64,000 bases of DNA from Arthrobacter echini (GTDB lineage Bacteria > Actinomycetota > Actinomycetes > Actinomycetales > Micrococcaceae). Positions 37,497 through 46,179 of this stretch are shown here, piece after piece. Made by a program: the position numbers and the translations under genes. Under the pieces are notes generated by a model that saw only the letters and a list, made by a program, of their open reading frames with translations, was not told the origin of the DNA and searched no databases. Position 1 is the stretch's first letter. Each line of letters opens with the position of its first letter. The stretch covers positions 1 through 64,000 of the forward strand of contig NZ_SSWH01000012.1 of the NCBI RefSeq assembly GCF_004803505.1. Reading direction: 5' to 3'.

Positions 37497-39103
37497 CGGA
37501 GCCCGCAGGACCCTCGCCACAGGACCCGGACCTCACGGCTGCGGGGCCGGTGGTGAACGACCGACAGGGTCAGGGATCAGCGCCGCAGCGCGCCCCGGAC
37601 GCCGTTGATTCATGGCGGCGAGTGCACTTCATCTCCCCGCTGGTCCGCGGCTGGATAGCCCTCGTGGCCATCCTGTACTTCGTGGGACGCGAATGGCTCG
37701 AGGGGCTCTTCGACCCGGGGACGAGGGGCCGCGGCCCGCTGCCCGAGGGTGTGGGACTCCTGCTGGCCGCGGCCGTGCTGCTCGGCATCGTGCTCCTCGT
37801 CGCGGCGGCCTTCTTCGTCTCCTGGTACTTCACCCGCTACCAGGTGACGGATGAGCACGTACGCGTCCACTCGGGTGTGCTCTTCCGCCAGCAGCGGCAG
37901 GCGAGGCTGGACCGGGTCCAGGCCATCGACGTCATCCAGCCGCTGCTCGCCCGCATCTTCGGGCTCGCCGAACTGAAGTTCGAGGTGGCCGACGCCGGCG
38001 AGTCGGCAGTGCGGCTGGCGTTCCTCAAGCTCGACGACGCCACGAGGTTGCGTGCCACCATCCTGGCCAGGGCGGCGGGCGTGGAGACCGATCCGGAGCA
38101 TCCGGAGAACATCGTCGAGGCCCCCGAACGGGAGGTCGTGGCACTGAAGCCGGGTCGGGTGATCGGCGCGGCGGTCCTGTCGGGCTCCACCATCGTGCTC
38201 GTCGTGGGGGCGACGTCGGTGTTCGTCCTCGGCGTGGTCCTGGACGCGCCGTTCGTCGCCACCTCCTTCATCCCGCTCGCCATCGGGGTGGGCGGCGCCT
38301 ACTGGTCGGCGCTGAGCACGGGCTACAACTTCCGCGCCGCCACCTCGCCGGACGGCATCAGGATGCGCTACGGGTTGCTCGACACCAGATCCCAGACCGT
38401 GCCGCCGGGGCGCGTGCAGGCGCTCGGCATCGTGCAGTCGCCGCTGTGGCGGACGAAGGGCTGGTACCGCGTCAGCGTCAACGTGGCGGGCTACGGCCTC
38501 GCCGCGTCGAACGACGGACAGGCCCGTGCAACTCTGCTGCCGGTCGGCACGCGGGAGGAGGTGTTGCAGATCCTCGCCCTGGTGCTGCCCGATCCCGGGA
38601 CCGAGCGCCCGGTGGAGCTGTTCTCCGCGGGGATGACGGGCAGGGACGACGTCGAGGGCTTCCGCACCACACCGCGTCGCGCACGCTGGCTCGCGCCCCT
38701 GGCCTGGCGCCGGAACGGCTTCGCGGTGACCTCCACGGCACTGCTGATGCGCTCCGGAGTGCTGTGGCGCCAGCTCGTCGTCGTGCCGCACGAACGCACG
38801 CAGTCCCTCTCGATCGAGCAGGGGCCGCTGGACAGACGCTTCCGGGTGTCCAGTCTGCAGTTCCAGACCACACCGGGGCCCGTGACGCCGCGGGTCCTCC
38901 AGGCGGACTCGGGAACGGCATGGGAACTGTTCCACGGGCAGGCGGCGCGCGCTGCCGAGGCGCGCCGACGAAGCGCACCCGAGCAGTGGATGAAACCCGT
39001 CGTCGAGCCGACGCGATCGAGTGAGCCCGGTGAGACCATGCCCGAGGCGCCGCGCTATGTTCCCGACCAGACCCGGGAAGGAGCCCCGCATGAGCTCCGC
39101 TGA
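37493..39103 (+). CDS. Large membrane protein with multiple bPH2 domains (YdbT-like)
   Basis: A 536-residue partner of the preceding gene. Membrane segments lie around 52-70 and 85-115, and again near 223-270. bPH2 domains follow each block: VHSGVLFRQQRQARLDRVQAIDV, then GLLDTRSQTVPPGRVQALGI, and RSGVLWRQLVVVPHERTQSLSI. That makes three PH repeats, as in B. subtilis YdbT. The GTG at 37493 overlaps the stop of the smaller PH gene. N- and C-terminal tails are polar. Function is unknown; envelope stress or membrane integrity is a guess from homologues. Confidence 0.82.
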   Translation: MTEPAGPSPQDPDLTAAGPVVNDRQGQGSAPQRAPDAVDSWRRVHFISPLVRGWIALVAILYFVGREWLEGLFDPGTRGRGPLPEGVGLLLAAAVLLGIVLLVAAAFFVSWYFTRYQVTDEHVRVHSGVLFRQQRQARLDRVQAIDVIQPLLARIFGLAELKFEVADAGESAVRLAFLKLDDATRLRATILARAAGVETDPEHPENIVEAPEREVVALKPGRVIGAAVLSGSTIVLVVGATSVFVLGVVLDAPFVATSFIPLAIGVGGAYWSALSTGYNFRAATSPDGIRMRYGLLDTRSQTVPPGRVQALGIVQSPLWRTKGWYRVSVNVAGYGLAASNDGQARATLLPVGTREEVLQILALVLPDPGTERPVELFSAGMTGRDDVEGFRTTPRRARWLAPLAWRRNGFAVTSTALLMRSGVLWRQLVVVPHERTQSLSIEQGPLDRRFRVSSLQFQTTPGPVTPRVLQADSGTAWELFHGQAARAAEARRRSAPEQWMKPVVEPTRSSEPGETMPEAPRYVPDQTREGAPHELR

Positions 39104-40046
39104 TGCGACGCGGCGCCCGGGGCGGCTCGGAGTGGGCGTCATCGGGGCGGGCAGGGTCGGTTCCGTGCTGGGCGCCGCCCTGCGCTCGGCCGGTCACGCC
39201 GTCATCGGTGTCTCGGCGGTGTCGGAGGCGAGCCGGGAGCGTGCCGAGAACCTGCTGCCGGGCGTGCCGGTCCTCGAGATCCCCGACATCATCGAACGCG
39301 CCGAGCTGGTGCTGCTCAGCGTGCCCGACGACGCCCTCCCGGGGCTGGTCGAGGGGCTTGCGCAACTGAAGGCCTGGCAGGCCGGGCAGCTCGTGGTGCA
39401 CACCTCCGGACGCTACGGTATCGGCGTGCTCGGCCCTGCCCGCGCCGCCGGAGCCATCCCGCTGGCCATCCACCCGGTCATGACGTTCACCGGGCTCAGC
39501 CTCGATCTCGGGCGTCTTCCGGACAGCGCGTTCGGGATCACCGCGCCGTCCGCCGTGCTGCCGATCGCCCAGGCGCTGGTGGTGGAGATGGGAGCCGAGC
39601 CGGTGGTGGTCGAGGAGGAATCACGTGTCCTCTACCACGCGGCTCTCGCGCACGCCTCGAACCACCTCGTCACGATCGCCGCCCAGTCGGCGCAGCTGCT
39701 GGCCGATCTCGGCGTCCAGGACCCGGACCGCATGCTCGGACCTCTCATGAAGGCGTCGCTGGAGAACGCACTGGCCGCAGGTGAGGGCGCCCTGACCGGT
39801 CCTGTGGCGCGCGGGGACGCCGGCACCGTCGTCGCTCATCGGGCGGCCCTCGAAGGACACGATGCACCCGACGTCCGGCAGGCGTACCTCGGTATGGCCC
39901 GGGCAACGGCGGTTCGCGCGCTCGAGCGCGGTATCCTCTCCCCGGCGCAGGGCGAGACGATCCTCGCGGCGCTCGCCGACACGCCCGGAGGAGGCGGTGC
40001 ACAGGGCCTCCGGCTCGGTGGTCCGCCGGACGGGTCGTCCTCCTGA
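39090..40046 (+). CDS. Rossmann-like and DUF2520 protein
   Basis: A 318-residue protein with an N-terminal NAD(P)-binding fold ([22 protein letters not shown]) and the C-terminal all-helical DUF2520 domain ([20 protein letters not shown]). The architecture recalls ketopantoate reductase and pyrroline-5-carboxylate reductase. It stands directly upstream of panC, as in many genomes, so a role in pantothenate synthesis is a reasonable inference but unproven. GGGAAGGAG precedes the ATG; the gene starts inside the end of the PH-protein gene. Confidence 0.85.
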   Translation: MSSADATRRPGRLGVGVIGAGRVGSVLGAALRSAGHAVIGVSAVSEASRERAENLLPGVPVLEIPDIIERAELVLLSVPDDALPGLVEGLAQLKAWQAGQLVVHTSGRYGIGVLGPARAAGAIPLAIHPVMTFTGLSLDLGRLPDSAFGITAPSAVLPIAQALVVEMGAEPVVVEEESRVLYHAALAHASNHLVTIAAQSAQLLADLGVQDPDRMLGPLMKASLENALAAGEGALTGPVARGDAGTVVAHRAALEGHDAPDVRQAYLGMARATAVRALERGILSPAQGETILAALADTPGGGGAQGLRLGGPPDGSSS

Positions 40047-40117
40047 TCCCCGACTCGCTCCACGTCCGACTCCGCTGATTCCGGCAGCACGTCCGCGCCC
40101 TGACGGCGCGATCCGGG

Positions 40118-40153
40118 CTCCACAGACTCCACCGACTCCACCGACTCCACCGC
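40118..40153. repeat. Four tandem copies of a 9-bp unit before panC
   Basis: CTCCACAGA, CTCCACCGA twice, and CTCCACCGC follow each other directly. They end seven bases before the panC ribosome-site region, so copy-number change could affect panC expression. Confidence 0.75.
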
Positions 40154-40167
40154 CCCGAAGGATCCCC

Positions 40168-41187
40168 ATGACCGAGACCGGTACCCCTCCCACTGCAGGT
40201 ACCACCACCGCAGCCACCTCCACCGCGGGCGTCCCGCGCCTGGTCCCCACCTCCGCGGAGCTCCGCACGGTCACCACCGCACTGCTGCAGGAGGCCCGGG
40301 CGCGTTCCTCGTCCGGCACGGTCTCCCTCGGCCTGGTTCCCACGATGGGCGGCCTGCACGAGGGCCACGCGGCCCTGGCCCGCACGGCACGCCGGGCCGA
40401 CGACGTCGTCGTCGCCTCGATCTTCGTGAATCCGCTGCAGTTCGGTGAGCAGGCCGATCTGGAGCGCTACCCCCGCACGCTCGACGCCGACCTCCGGCTG
40501 CTCGGGGAGTGCGGCGTCGACGTCGTCTTCGCACCGTCCCTCGAGGAGATGTACCCGGGGGGAGAGCCCCTGGTCCGCGTGAGCGCCGGCACGATGGGCG
40601 AGGTGCTCGAGGGCGCGTCCAGGCCGGGCCACTTCGACGGCGTGCTGACCGTGGTGGCCAAGCTCCTCAATCTCGCCAGGCCCTCGACGGCGGCGGAGTA
40701 CCGGGCGTACTTCGGGCGGAAGGACGCCCAGCAGCTCGCCCTCATCCGGCGCATGGTGTTCGATCTCGATGTTCCCGTGGGCATCGAGGGTGTGCCGACG
40801 GTGCGGGACCAGGACGGACTGGCGCTCTCCAGCCGCAACCGCTTCCTGGGAGCGGAGGAACGCCGGTCCGCCCTGGTGCTGCCGCGCGTGCTGCACGACC
40901 TGCACGCTCAGGCGCTGCGCGGTGAACCACTCGACCTCGGGGCAGCGCGGGAGAGGATCAGTGCCGCGGACGGCGTGGACCTGGACTATCTCGACGTCGT
41001 CGATCCCCTGTCGTTCTCGATGCACGGCAACTCCGCGCACGGCGACAGGGAGCACAGCAACGGGGCGTCGGGCAGCGCCGGGCACGGCGAGGGGATGAGT
41101 GGACCCGAGCGCTCGCTCGCCGTCGTCGCGGCGCGGGTGGGCGCAGTGCGGCTCATCGACAACATCGACCTGCCGACGCATCGGTGA
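40168..41187 (+). CDS. panC: Pantothenate synthetase with low-complexity insertion
   Basis: A 339-residue ligase joining pantoate and beta-alanine. Motifs: [15 protein letters not shown], the [10 protein letters not shown] loop, [31 protein letters not shown], and the [12 protein letters not shown] loop. Compared with the usual ~285 residues it is long. There is a Thr/Ala-rich N-terminal extension of about 25 residues. A His/Gly/Ser-rich insertion of roughly 28 residues ([14 protein letters not shown] and on) sits between LDVVDPLSF and [11 protein letters not shown], near the C-terminus and away from the active site. GAAGGATCC precedes the ATG. Confidence 0.93.
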   Translation: MTETGTPPTAGTTTAATSTAGVPRLVPTSAELRTVTTALLQEARARSSSGTVSLGLVPTMGGLHEGHAALARTARRADDVVVASIFVNPLQFGEQADLERYPRTLDADLRLLGECGVDVVFAPSLEEMYPGGEPLVRVSAGTMGEVLEGASRPGHFDGVLTVVAKLLNLARPSTAAEYRAYFGRKDAQQLALIRRMVFDLDVPVGIEGVPTVRDQDGLALSSRNRFLGAEERRSALVLPRVLHDLHAQALRGEPLDLGAARERISAADGVDLDYLDVVDPLSFSMHGNSAHGDREHSNGASGSAGHGEGMSGPERSLAVVAARVGAVRLIDNIDLPTHR

Positions 41188-41231
41188 TGCCCGCCGGTCA
41201 GCGCCGGGACGGCGCGGCCGGGCCGGCGTCG

Positions 41232-41237
41232 TAAACT
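41232..41237 (+). promoter_or_regulatory. -10 element TAAACT of lysS, leaderless
   Basis: TAAACT ends eight bases before the GTG start of lysS and there is no ribosome site, so the mRNA is probably leaderless. Confidence 0.55.
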
Positions 41238-41245
41238 TGTCTTCC

Positions 41246-42748
41246 GTGACCAGTGACCAGACCCTTCCCGTGGACGACCTCAGCGAGCAGATGCGCTTCC
41301 GACTCCAGAAGCGCGAGGCTCTGCTGGATGCCGGGATGGAGCCCTACCCGGTGCGACCGGAGCGGAGCCACTCGCTCGCCCAGGTCAGGGAGCAGTTCGG
41401 GGCGCTCGAGCCGGGGGAGTCGAGCGGACAGCAGGTCGCCGTCGTCGGGCGGGTCGTCTTCATCCGCAACTCGGGCAAGCTGTGCTTCGCCACCCTCCAG
41501 GAGGGCGAGGGCACGAGGCTGCAGGTCATGCTCAGCCTGGCCGAGATCGGCAGCGATTCCCTCGCGGCGTGGAAGTCCCTGGCGGACCTCGGGGACCACG
41601 TGGCGGTCCACGGCGAGGTCATCAGTTCGCGTCGGGGTGAGCTCTCCGTCATGGCCGATGCATGGACCATGGCGTCGAAGGCCCTGCGCCCCCTGCCGAC
41701 CCTCCACGCGGGCGTCAACGATCAGACGCGCGTGCGCCAGCGCTACGTCGATCTCATGGTGCGGGAGGAAGCGCGCCAGATGGTCCGCACGCGCGCCGCC
41801 ATCACCCGCACACTGCGCGAGACGCTCGAGCGGCACGGATACATCGAGGTGGAGACCCCCGTGCTCCAGCTCGTCCACGGCGGGGCGACCGCGCGGCCCT
41901 TCGAGACGCACCTGAACGCGTTCGACCAGAAGATGACCCTGAGGATCGCGCTCGAGCTGTATCTCAAGCGTGCCGTCGTGGGCGGGATCGACCGCGTGTA
42001 CGAGATCGGGCGGATCTTCCGCAACGAGGGAGTCGACTCGACGCACAGTCCCGAATTCACGATGCTCGAGAGCTACGAGGCCTATGCCGACCAGTTCGTG
42101 ATGGCGGAGCGGATGCAGGAGATGATCCTCGCGTGCGCCGACCTGCTGGGCTCGCGATCCATCGAGACGGAGCAGGGCACCATCGAGCTCGACGGCGAAT
42201 GGGCATGGCTCGGCGTCTACCCCGGCCTGTCCGCGCAGGTGGGCCAGCAGGTCACTCCGGAGACCGACGCCCAGGAGCTCCGCTCGATCGCCGAGCGCCA
42301 CGAGGTTCCGCTCGATCCCGCGTGGGGAGCGGAGAAGATCGTGCTCGAGCTCTTCTCGGAGATCGTCGAACCCACCCTGATCCAGCCCACCTTCGTCTAC
42401 GACTACCCCCCGGCAGCACAGCCGCTCGCCCGTCCGCACAGGGAGCACCCGGGACTCATCGAGGCGTGGGATCTGGTCATCGGGGGGATGGAACGCGGCA
42501 CGGCCTTCTCGGAGCTCATCGATCCGGTCATTCAGCGCGAACGCCTCACCATTCAATCCCGCCGTGCCGCAGCGGGCGATCACGAAGCGATGGAACTCGA
42601 CGAGGATTTCCTCAGGGCGCTCGAATACGGCGCACCGCCCATGGGCGGTATCGGTCTCGGCATAGACCGTCTTGTGATGCTTTTCACGAACGTCGGAATT
42701 AGGGAAACGATTCTCTTCCCCATTCTCAGGCCCGAGGGAGGGCAGTAG
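41246..42748 (+). CDS. lysS: Lysyl-tRNA synthetase, class II
   Basis: A 500-residue class IIb synthetase. The N-terminal OB-fold anticodon-binding domain spans about 55-155 (VAVVGRVVFIRNSGKLCFATLQ). Class II motif 2 is YEIGRIFRNEGVDSTHSPEF and motif 3 is GGIGLGIDRLVMLF; ETPVLQLVHGGATARPF precedes. The GTG at 41246 was chosen since the family N-terminus (SEQMRFRLQKREALLDAG) follows 15 residues later and a -10 box lies just upstream. The product charges tRNA-Lys; one tRNA-Lys gene is at 62131 in this window. Confidence 0.96.
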   Translation: MTSDQTLPVDDLSEQMRFRLQKREALLDAGMEPYPVRPERSHSLAQVREQFGALEPGESSGQQVAVVGRVVFIRNSGKLCFATLQEGEGTRLQVMLSLAEIGSDSLAAWKSLADLGDHVAVHGEVISSRRGELSVMADAWTMASKALRPLPTLHAGVNDQTRVRQRYVDLMVREEARQMVRTRAAITRTLRETLERHGYIEVETPVLQLVHGGATARPFETHLNAFDQKMTLRIALELYLKRAVVGGIDRVYEIGRIFRNEGVDSTHSPEFTMLESYEAYADQFVMAERMQEMILACADLLGSRSIETEQGTIELDGEWAWLGVYPGLSAQVGQQVTPETDAQELRSIAERHEVPLDPAWGAEKIVLELFSEIVEPTLIQPTFVYDYPPAAQPLARPHREHPGLIEAWDLVIGGMERGTAFSELIDPVIQRERLTIQSRRAAAGDHEAMELDEDFLRALEYGAPPMGGIGLGIDRLVMLFTNVGIRETILFPILRPEGGQ

Positions 42749-42750
42749 GG

Positions 42751-42963
42751 GTGGAATATGTGGCGGTCCTGCTCCCTTCGGCCGTTCTCGCCGTTCTTTT
42801 CTACTTCGTCATCAGGGCGATCTTCAATGCCGATCGTTCCGAGCGCGAGGCGATGAGGCACGCCGAGATGATGCAGGACGAGCAGGAGGCCCGCGACCGG
42901 GCGAGCGGGCGCGACAATAACGACGGCGGCAGAATGGACCCGGATAAGAATGGTCGTCTTTGA
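42751..42963 (+). CDS. Small single-pass membrane protein
   Basis: A 70-residue protein starting with GTG two bases after the lysS stop. Residues 3-25 are hydrophobic (YVAVLLPSAVLAVLFYFVIR), and the rest is a charged tail with a helical Glu/Met/Arg stretch and an Asn/Asp/Gly-rich end. GGGAGGGCAG upstream is a good ribosome site. Small proteins of this kind between lysS and lsr2 occur in relatives, which supports it as real. Function unknown. Confidence 0.65.
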   Translation: MEYVAVLLPSAVLAVLFYFVIRAIFNADRSEREAMRHAEMMQDEQEARDRASGRDNNDGGRMDPDKNGRL

Positions 42964-42971
42964 CCTGACCG

Positions 42972-42992
42972 AATGAGTACTTCATACTCATT
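42972..42992. promoter_or_regulatory. Perfect inverted repeat upstream of lsr2
   Basis: AATGAGTA (42972-42979) and TACTCATT (42985-42992) are exact reverse complements with a five-base spacer. They lie in an unusually AT-rich leader about 40-60 bp upstream of the lsr2 ATG, a good place for an operator overlapping the promoter. Confidence 0.55.
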
Positions 42993-43032
42993 TACGGGGG
43001 TACTGATTTTCAGGGACCATTAGGAGTGCATT

Positions 43033-43362
43033 ATGGCGCAGAAGGTAAAAATCATTCTCATCGATGACCTCGACGAAGGAGAAGCCGACGAGACGGTTCG
43101 GTTCGGCCTCGACGGAGTGCAGTACGAAATCGATCTTTCGCAGCAGCACGCCTCCGAACTCAGGGAAGCTCTCTCGGAATACGTGAATGCCGCACGCCGC
43201 AGCACCCAGGGCAAGCAGCAGCGCTCCAGTGCGCCGTCGTCCTCACGCAACCAGGAGGCAGCACAGATCCGCGAATGGGCGAAGGAGAACGGCTACAACG
43301 TCTCCTCCCGGGGCCGGGTCAACAGCGAGATCGTCGAGGCGTACCGAGCAGCACAGCGCTGA
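43033..43362 (+). CDS. lsr2: Lsr2 nucleoid-associated protein, xenogeneic silencer
   Basis: A 109-residue histone-like protein of actinobacteria. The N-terminal dimerisation domain (MAQKVKIILIDDLDEGEA) is followed by a polar linker with Ser/Gln and the C-terminal DNA-binding domain (IREWAKENGYNVSSRGRVN). Arg93-Gly94-Arg95 is the AT-hook-like motif that inserts into the minor groove of AT-rich DNA. Lsr2 represses acquired AT-rich genes. TTAGGAG precedes the ATG. It stands between lysS and clpC, its usual place. Confidence 0.96.
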   Translation: MAQKVKIILIDDLDEGEADETVRFGLDGVQYEIDLSQQHASELREALSEYVNAARRSTQGKQQRSSAPSSSRNQEAAQIREWAKENGYNVSSRGRVNSEIVEAYRAAQR

Positions 43363-43407
43363 CGCCCTCGGCAGGCGCCGGGGCACCGGTAGGCTCCGGC
43401 GTTTTCT

Positions 43408-43454
43408 CGCCTGTGGCGAACACGCCCCCAAAGCACGTGCGGTGCCCGTAGCAT
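43408..43454 (+). promoter_or_regulatory. ClgR-type operator and -10 box of clpC
   Basis: CGC-CTGTG-GCG (43408-43418), in the wider context TCTCGC...GCGAAC, matches the known ClgR operator core CGC-N5-GCG. TAGCAT (43449-43454) is a plausible -10, which places the operator centre near -48. Activation of clpC by a ClgR-type protein is therefore predicted. Confidence 0.6.
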
Positions 43455-43484
43455 CGAATTACACGTTAGCTAGGAGTGTGTCTG

Positions 43485-45992
43485 ATGTTTGAGAGATTTA
43501 CGGATCGTGCCCGTCGTGTTGTTGTGCTGGCCCAGGAAGAGGCCCGCATGCTCAACCACAATTACATCGGCACCGAGCACATTCTGCTTGGCCTGATCCA
43601 CGAGGGTGAGGGTGTCGCCGCCAAGGCGCTCGAGTCGTTGAGCATCTCCCTCGGTGCCGTCCGGGAACAGGTTCAGGAGATCATCGGTCAGGGGCAGCAG
43701 GCCCCGTCCGGTCATATCCCGTTCACCCCGCGCGCCAAGAAGGTGCTGGAGCTGTCCCTGCGGGAGGCGCTCCAGCTCGGCCACAATTACATCGGTACCG
43801 AGCACATCCTGCTCGGTCTCATCCGTGAGGGTGAGGGTGTCGCTGCACAGGTACTCGTCAAGCTCGGCGCGGACCTCAACCGGGTCCGTCAGCAGGTCAT
43901 CCAGCTGCTGTCGGGATACCAGGGCAAGGAGCCGGCCGCTGCCGGCGGTCCTGCCCAGGAGGGAACCCCCGCCGGCTCCGTGGTCCTCGACCAGTTTGGC
44001 CGGAACCTCACCCAGGCGGCGCGCGAGTCCAAGCTCGACCCGGTCATCGGGCGCGAGCACGAGATGGAGCGCGTCATGCAGGTGCTCTCCCGCCGGACCA
44101 AGAACAATCCCGTCCTGATCGGTGAGCCCGGCGTCGGCAAGACCGCTGTGGTCGAGGGCCTCGCCCAGGCGATCGTCCGCGGTGACGTGCCGGAGACGCT
44201 CAGGGACAAGCAGCTCTACACGCTCGACCTCGGATCGCTGGTCGCCGGTTCGCGGTACCGCGGTGACTTCGAGGAGCGCCTGAAGAAGGTCCTCAAGGAG
44301 ATCCGTACCCGCGGTGACATCATCCTGTTCATCGACGAGATCCACACCCTCGTGGGTGCCGGTGCCGCCGAAGGTGCCATCGATGCGGCGTCGATCCTCA
44401 AGCCCATGCTCGCTCGTGGTGAACTCCAGACCATCGGTGCGACGACGCTGGACGAGTACCGCAAGCACATCGAGAAGGACGCCGCCCTGGAACGTCGTTT
44501 CCAGCCGATCCAGGTGGCCGAGCCCTCCGTGGACCACACCGTCCAGATCCTCAAGGGTCTGCGTGACCGGTACGAGGCACACCACCGCGTGTCCATCACG
44601 GACGGTGCGCTGAGCAGCGCGGCATCCTTGGCCGAGCGGTACATCTCTGACCGGTTCCTGCCGGACAAGGCGATCGACCTGATCGACGAGGCCGGAGCGC
44701 GGCTGCGCATCCGCCGCATGACCGCGCCGCCTGAGCTCAAGGACATGGACGAGCGCATCGCCGACGTCCGGCGTCAGAAGGAGTCGGCCATCGACTCCCA
44801 GGACTTCGAGGGCGCGGCTTCCCTGCGGGACACGGAGCAGAAGCTCCACGACGAGCGCAGTGACAAGGAGCGTCGCTGGAAGTCCGGCGGGCTCGACGAC
44901 GTCGCCGAGGTCGACGAGGAACTGATCGCCGAGGTGCTGGCGAACTCCACGGGCATCCCCGTGTTCAAGCTGACGGAGGCCGAGTCCTCCCGACTGCTCA
45001 ACATGGAGGCCGAGCTGCACAATCGTGTGGTCGGCCAGGACGAGGCGATCAAGTCGATCTCGCAGGCCATCCGACGCACGCGCGCCGGCCTGAAGGACCC
45101 GAAGCGTCCGGGCGGTTCGTTCATCTTCGCCGGTCCCACCGGTGTGGGTAAGACCGAGCTCGCCAAGGCGCTCGCCGAGTTCCTGTTCGGGGACGAGGAT
45201 GCGCTGATCACCCTCGACATGTCGGAGTACTCGGAGAAGCACACCGTCTCGCGGCTCTTCGGTGCCCCTCCGGGATACGTGGGCTACGAAGAGGGCGGGC
45301 AGCTGACCGAGAAGGTCCGCCGCAAGCCGTTCTCCGTGGTGCTGTTCGACGAGGTGGAGAAGGCCCACTCGGACCTGTTCAACTCGCTGCTGCAGATCCT
45401 GGAGGACGGTCGCCTGACCGACAGCCAGGGACGCATGGTGGACTTCAAGAACACCGTGATCATCATGACCACCAACCTCGGAACCAGGGACATCTCCAAG
45501 GGTGTCATGACGGGCTTCCAGTCCGGCACGGACACCACCACCAGCTACAACCGGATGAAGGCCAAGGTCCAGGAGGAGCTCAAGCAGCACTTCCGCCCCG
45601 AGTTCCTCAACCGTGTGGATGACACCGTGGTGTTCCCGCAGCTCACGCAGGACGAGATCGTGCAGATCGTCGATCTGTTCGTCGAGCGGCTCGGCAAGCG
45701 CATGGCGGACCAGGGGATGACGCTGGAACTCACCCCGGCTGCCAAGGTGCTGCTGGCCACGCGTGGTTACGATCCGGCGATGGGTGCGCGGCCGTTGCGC
45801 CGCACCATCCAGCGCGAGATCGAGGACCAGCTCTCGGAGAAGATCCTCTTCGGCGAGATCATCGCGGGAGAGCACATCGAGGTCGACGTCGAGGGTGAGG
45901 GTGTCGACGCCCGGTTCACCTTCGTGGGCCACGGTGCGCCCAAGGCACTCGAGGATCTGCCGGCGGCCCTGGAGGCGACCGTCCCCGAGTAG
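43485..45992 (+). CDS. clpC: ClpC AAA+ unfoldase (Hsp100)
   Basis: An 835-residue unfoldase that feeds proteins into ClpP. Two Clp_N repeats (about 1-140) bind adaptors and substrates; note the near-identical [14 protein letters not shown] in each. The first AAA module has Walker A GEPGVGKT near 213 and [16 protein letters not shown]/middle-domain coiled coil is at about 420-460. The second AAA module has [14 protein letters not shown] near 550, and the C-terminal D2-small domain follows. The ATG at 43485 fits the TAGGAG ribosome site; an in-frame GTG at 43476 is less likely. It probably serves the ClpP complexes, including perhaps the pair at 2988-4210. Confidence 0.97.
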   Translation: MFERFTDRARRVVVLAQEEARMLNHNYIGTEHILLGLIHEGEGVAAKALESLSISLGAVREQVQEIIGQGQQAPSGHIPFTPRAKKVLELSLREALQLGHNYIGTEHILLGLIREGEGVAAQVLVKLGADLNRVRQQVIQLLSGYQGKEPAAAGGPAQEGTPAGSVVLDQFGRNLTQAARESKLDPVIGREHEMERVMQVLSRRTKNNPVLIGEPGVGKTAVVEGLAQAIVRGDVPETLRDKQLYTLDLGSLVAGSRYRGDFEERLKKVLKEIRTRGDIILFIDEIHTLVGAGAAEGAIDAASILKPMLARGELQTIGATTLDEYRKHIEKDAALERRFQPIQVAEPSVDHTVQILKGLRDRYEAHHRVSITDGALSSAASLAERYISDRFLPDKAIDLIDEAGARLRIRRMTAPPELKDMDERIADVRRQKESAIDSQDFEGAASLRDTEQKLHDERSDKERRWKSGGLDDVAEVDEELIAEVLANSTGIPVFKLTEAESSRLLNMEAELHNRVVGQDEAIKSISQAIRRTRAGLKDPKRPGGSFIFAGPTGVGKTELAKALAEFLFGDEDALITLDMSEYSEKHTVSRLFGAPPGYVGYEEGGQLTEKVRRKPFSVVLFDEVEKAHSDLFNSLLQILEDGRLTDSQGRMVDFKNTVIIMTTNLGTRDISKGVMTGFQSGTDTTTSYNRMKAKVQEELKQHFRPEFLNRVDDTVVFPQLTQDEIVQIVDLFVERLGKRMADQGMTLELTPAAKVLLATRGYDPAMGARPLRRTIQREIEDQLSEKILFGEIIAGEHIEVDVEGEGVDARFTFVGHGAPKALEDLPAALEATVPE

Positions 45993-46027
45993 GACGCGCT
46001 CCGCGCCTGGCAGCACCACCTGCAGTA

Positions 46028-46061
46028 CGGAACCCGCCCCGGGTCACCAGGGCGGGTTCCG
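46028..46061 (+). terminator. Strong hairpin terminator after clpC
   Basis: A perfect 12-bp stem, 46028-46039 with 46050-46061 and a 10-base loop, lies 36 bases after the clpC stop. There is no T-run, as often in actinobacteria. Confidence 0.75.
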
Positions 46062-46179
46062 CCGTCTGCGGGTGAATCCCACACTTCGAGGGAGCGGGTG
46101 GCCGGTCAGGTGCTGCCGGCACCGGATCCCTTCGGGAGTGCGTGGTGCACCGGGCCACGGACGGTGGTAGAGATGACCC

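Noticed and set aside
43470..46019. An 849-codon open frame antisense to clpC
   Set aside because: It is the complement shadow of a highly conserved gene in GC-rich DNA, has low-complexity Leu/Asp/Arg content, and has no family motifs.
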